From positions 1 to 16,692 of the forward strand of contig CAZAQB010000069.1 in the NCBI GenBank assembly GCA_964487155.1: a stretch of DNA of 16,692 bases, read 5' to 3'. Made by a program: the position numbers and the translations under genes. Shown here piece after piece: positions 14,468-16,692 of the stretch; the first letter of the stretch is position 1, and every line of letters starts with the position of its first letter. Source of the stretch: CAZAQB01 sp964487155 (GTDB lineage: Bacteria; Pseudomonadota; Gammaproteobacteria; Nitrococcales; Nitrococcaceae). A model generated the notes under the pieces. It was not told the DNA's origin, did no database searches, and saw nothing but the letters and a program-made list of their open reading frames with translations.

Positions 14468-16692
14468 ATGGGGCATTTCCCGACCCGGCAGCCGGCGCCT
14501 CTGCGCAGCATCCTCGCAACGCTGGCGATGCTATCGCCGCAGGCCGGCGCGCAGGGCCCGGAGGCTGGCTCCGAACCCATTCGCCTGGACGCGGTATCCA
14601 TCGTGGGGGAGTCGCCCCGCGAGTTGCGCAACGTCACCGGCTCCGCCCACAGCGTCGACCAGCAGACCCTGGAGCGCAACGAGTACGACAACATCCACCG
14701 GGTGCTGCAGAGCGTGCCCGGGGTGTACGTCCGCGGCGAGGACGGCTACGGCCTGCGCCCCAACATCGGCCTGCGGGGCACCACCACCGAGCGCAGCCAG
14801 AAGATCACCCTGCTGGAAGATCAGGTGCTGATCGCGCCGGCTCCCTACGCCGCCCCGCCGGCCTACTACTTCCCCATGACCTCGCGCATGGTGGGCGTGG
14901 AGGTGGTCAAGGGACCGGGTGCCATCGCCCACGGCCCCGCCACCGTGGGGGGTGCCGTGAACCTCAAGACCCGGCCGGTGCCCGCCCGGAGCAGCGCGGG
15001 TATCGACGGCGCCCTGGGGACGGACCAGTACCGCAAGGCTCAGGCCCACTACGGCGGCAGTGCCGGACAGTTCGGTTGGCTGGTGGACGGCGTCCACGTG
15101 GAGACCGCAGGCTTCAAGAATCTGGATGGCGGCGGCGAAACCGGCTTCGCCAAGAACAGCGTCATGCTCAAGGGCCGCTGGCAGGCGGCCCCCGACGCCG
15201 CGCTCTACCAGCACGCCGAAATCAAGCTGGGCTACGCCGACGAGATCTCCGACGAGACCTACCTGGGCCTCAGCGACGGCGATTTCAGCGCCACGCCGTT
15301 CCGGCGCTATGCGGCGTCCCAGCGGGGCAAGATGGACACCGAACACCTGCAGGCGGAGCTGCGCCACCTGCTGGAGCTCACCCCCGATCTGACCCTGCGC
15401 ACTGCCATCTACCGGCATGACTTCGAGCGCAAATGGGCGAAGCTGCGGGCCGCGCCGTTTCGCACCGACCGCATTGCGCTGGATATCCTGGACGACCCGG
15501 ACGCCGGGTTGAACCGCAACTTCATCGCCGTACTCCGCGGCGAGAAGGACTCCGAGCTGCCCCAGGAGACCCTGCTGCTCGGCAACTTTGACCGGGAGTA
15601 CTACGCCCAGGGCATCCAGAGCCTGCTGGAGTGGTTCCCCCGGCTGCTGGGCAGCGACCACCATTTCTCCCTCGGGCTGCGCTACCACGAGGACGTGGTG
15701 GAGCGGGATCACACCGAGGATGCCTTCCTGATGCGCGACGGGCGCATGGTGCGCAACGACGACGCGCGCAGGCCGTTCACTGTCAATCGGGAAGAAGCCG
15801 AGGCTGTCTCCGGCTACCTGCGCGACGAGACCCGCATCGGGCCCTTCACCTTCAACGCCGGCGTGCGGGTGGAATCCATCGACTACCGCTCCCGCGACGA
15901 CCTTGCCGATACCCGCGTGAACACCAGCGAGACGATCGTGCTGCCGGGGGGAGGGGTCTTCTACCAGGCCGGCGAGAACTGGGGCGTCCTGGCCGGCGTG
16001 CACCGGGGCTTCGTGCCCAAGGGGCCGGGCGAGACCGAGGATGTGGAATCGGAAAAGAGCGTCAACTTCGAGGCCGGCCTGCGCTACCTGGATCATCGCG
16101 TGCATGCCGAGCTGATCGGCTACTTCAACGACTACAGCAACCTCACCGGCACCTGCACCATCTCCAGCGGCTGCGCCGATGCCCGCGGCCAGACCTTCAA
16201 CGGCGGCGCGGTGGACATCTACGGCTTCGAGGCCCTGCTGGCCTTCGACTGGCGGCTGGCGGAAGGCTGGCGAGTGCCGGTCCACGCCACCTACACCTTC
16301 ACCGAGACCGAGTTCAAGAGCAGCTTCGAGTCGGACTTCGCCCTCTGGCTGGAAGTGCAGGAAGGCGACCGTCTGCCGTACATGCCCCGCCACCAGGGAT
16401 CCCTGAGCGTGGGTCTGGCAACCCGCGCCTGGGATGTCACCGCCAACGTGAGCTACGTCGGGGAGCAACTGGAGCAGGCCGGCAACGGTGACGACGAAAG
16501 CGACGGTCCGCTGGGCGACGAGACTGTGGAGTCCCGGGTGGTGGTGGACCTGGTGGGGCGCTATCGCCTGGGCGAGCGGTTCAGCGTCTACGGCAAGGTG
16601 GACAACGTGCTGGACAACGAATACCTGGTCTCGCGCCGGCCCTTCGGGGCCCGGCCCGGCAAGCCGCGGAGCTTCATCGGTGGGGTGAAATA
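14468..16692 (+). CDS. FecA-like TonB-dependent outer-membrane receptor, cut by window edge
   Basis: At least 741 codons; the frame is open to the last base, which falls in codon 742 (TA-). As the end, SFIGGVK, is the usual last beta strand, only a few residues are probably missing. The signal peptide ends near AGA|Q (residue 28). A TonB-box-like stretch (IRLDAVSIVGE) follows almost at once, so there is no N-terminal signalling domain as in true FecA. The plug has YGLRPNIGLRG, APYAAPPAYYFP and VEVVKGPGAIAHGPATVGGAVNLKT; the barrel has ETYLGLSDGDF, VHRGFVPKGPG and FNGGAVDIYGFE, all typical of the Fe-dicitrate receptor group. Two Cys in TCTISSGC may form a loop disulfide. GGGAGAG at 14453-14459 precedes the ATG. 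It should import a ferric chelate using the TonB system here; the ligand is unknown, as FecA-like sequences cover several. Confidence 0.9.
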   Translation, partial: MGHFPTRQPAPLRSILATLAMLSPQAGAQGPEAGSEPIRLDAVSIVGESPRELRNVTGSAHSVDQQTLERNEYDNIHRVLQSVPGVYVRGEDGYGLRPNIGLRGTTTERSQKITLLEDQVLIAPAPYAAPPAYYFPMTSRMVGVEVVKGPGAIAHGPATVGGAVNLKTRPVPARSSAGIDGALGTDQYRKAQAHYGGSAGQFGWLVDGVHVETAGFKNLDGGGETGFAKNSVMLKGRWQAAPDAALYQHAEIKLGYADEISDETYLGLSDGDFSATPFRRYAASQRGKMDTEHLQAELRHLLELTPDLTLRTAIYRHDFERKWAKLRAAPFRTDRIALDILDDPDAGLNRNFIAVLRGEKDSELPQETLLLGNFDREYYAQGIQSLLEWFPRLLGSDHHFSLGLRYHEDVVERDHTEDAFLMRDGRMVRNDDARRPFTVNREEAEAVSGYLRDETRIGPFTFNAGVRVESIDYRSRDDLADTRVNTSETIVLPGGGVFYQAGENWGVLAGVHRGFVPKGPGETEDVESEKSVNFEAGLRYLDHRVHAELIGYFNDYSNLTGTCTISSGCADARGQTFNGGAVDIYGFEALLAFDWRLAEGWRVPVHATYTFTETEFKSSFESDFALWLEVQEGDRLPYMPRHQGSLSVGLATRAWDVTANVSYVGEQLEQAGNGDDESDGPLGDETVESRVVVDLVGRYRLGERFSVYGKVDNVLDNEYLVSRRPFGARPGKPRSFIGGVK

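Noticed and set aside
14531..16468. 645-codon minus-strand open frame opposite the receptor gene.
   Set aside because: The plus-strand frame gives an unmistakable TonB-dependent receptor with signal peptide, plug and barrel motifs; the antisense frame is a composition artefact.
15631..16491. Plus-strand 286-codon open frame inside the receptor gene.
   Set aside because: Arg/Gly/Pro-rich shifted-frame translation of the receptor; the real frame starts at 14468 and stays open to the window end.

Overview
The window is about 16.7 kb of high-GC DNA (strong G/C preference at third codon positions) that reads as a chromosomal segment of a gammaproteobacterium. Gene families and codon use would fit a halophilic or alkaliphilic member of the Ectothiorhodospiraceae or Halomonas-like groups, but the taxon is a guess. 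There is no rRNA, tRNA, CRISPR array, insertion sequence or phage gene that I can see. A run of exactly 100 N at 14040-14139 marks an assembly gap inside a gene.

Layout. Minus strand, left edge: an MMPL-type RND transporter (55-2544) followed one base later by the first 17 codons of a small exported protein. A divergent intergenic region of about 620 bp without genes follows. Plus strand: (a) exbB-exbD-exbD2-tonB (3163-5577), a compact overlapping operon behind a promoter whose -10 region is covered by a Fur-box-like sequence; (b) a stand-alone periplasmic FTR1-type helical protein, then fbpA-fbpB-fbpC (5642-10053), a ferric-iron ABC importer with overlapping or nearly abutting genes; (c) behind a second promoter with a perfect 19-bp inverted repeat, an imelysin-family lipoprotein and a fatty acid hydroxylase/sterol desaturase-type membrane enzyme (10288-12582); (d) a DUF4856-type lipoprotein broken by the N gap, a strong GC-rich hairpin, and a FecA-like TonB-dependent outer-membrane receptor that runs off the right edge (12784-16692).

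Taken together, everything on the plus strand reads as one iron-acquisition island covering the envelope: a FecA-like receptor at the outer membrane; TonB/ExbB/ExbD to energise it; two probable iron-related lipoproteins (imelysin and DUF4856) and an FTR1-type helical protein outside the inner membrane; and FbpABC to carry Fe3+ into the cytoplasm. FTR1-like and imelysin-like parts are what one expects in Efe/Ftr iron uptake, yet no FTR1 permease is present and the inner-membrane step is apparently done by an Fbp ABC transporter.

Most notable points are the second ExbD, which has Asn where the proton-carrying Asp should be; the orphan FTR1 periplasmic module fused by operon structure to FbpABC; the imelysin with Asp in place of the motif His; a putative di-iron membrane hydroxylase lodged between two iron-linked lipoproteins; and the unassigned 19-bp operator-like repeat.
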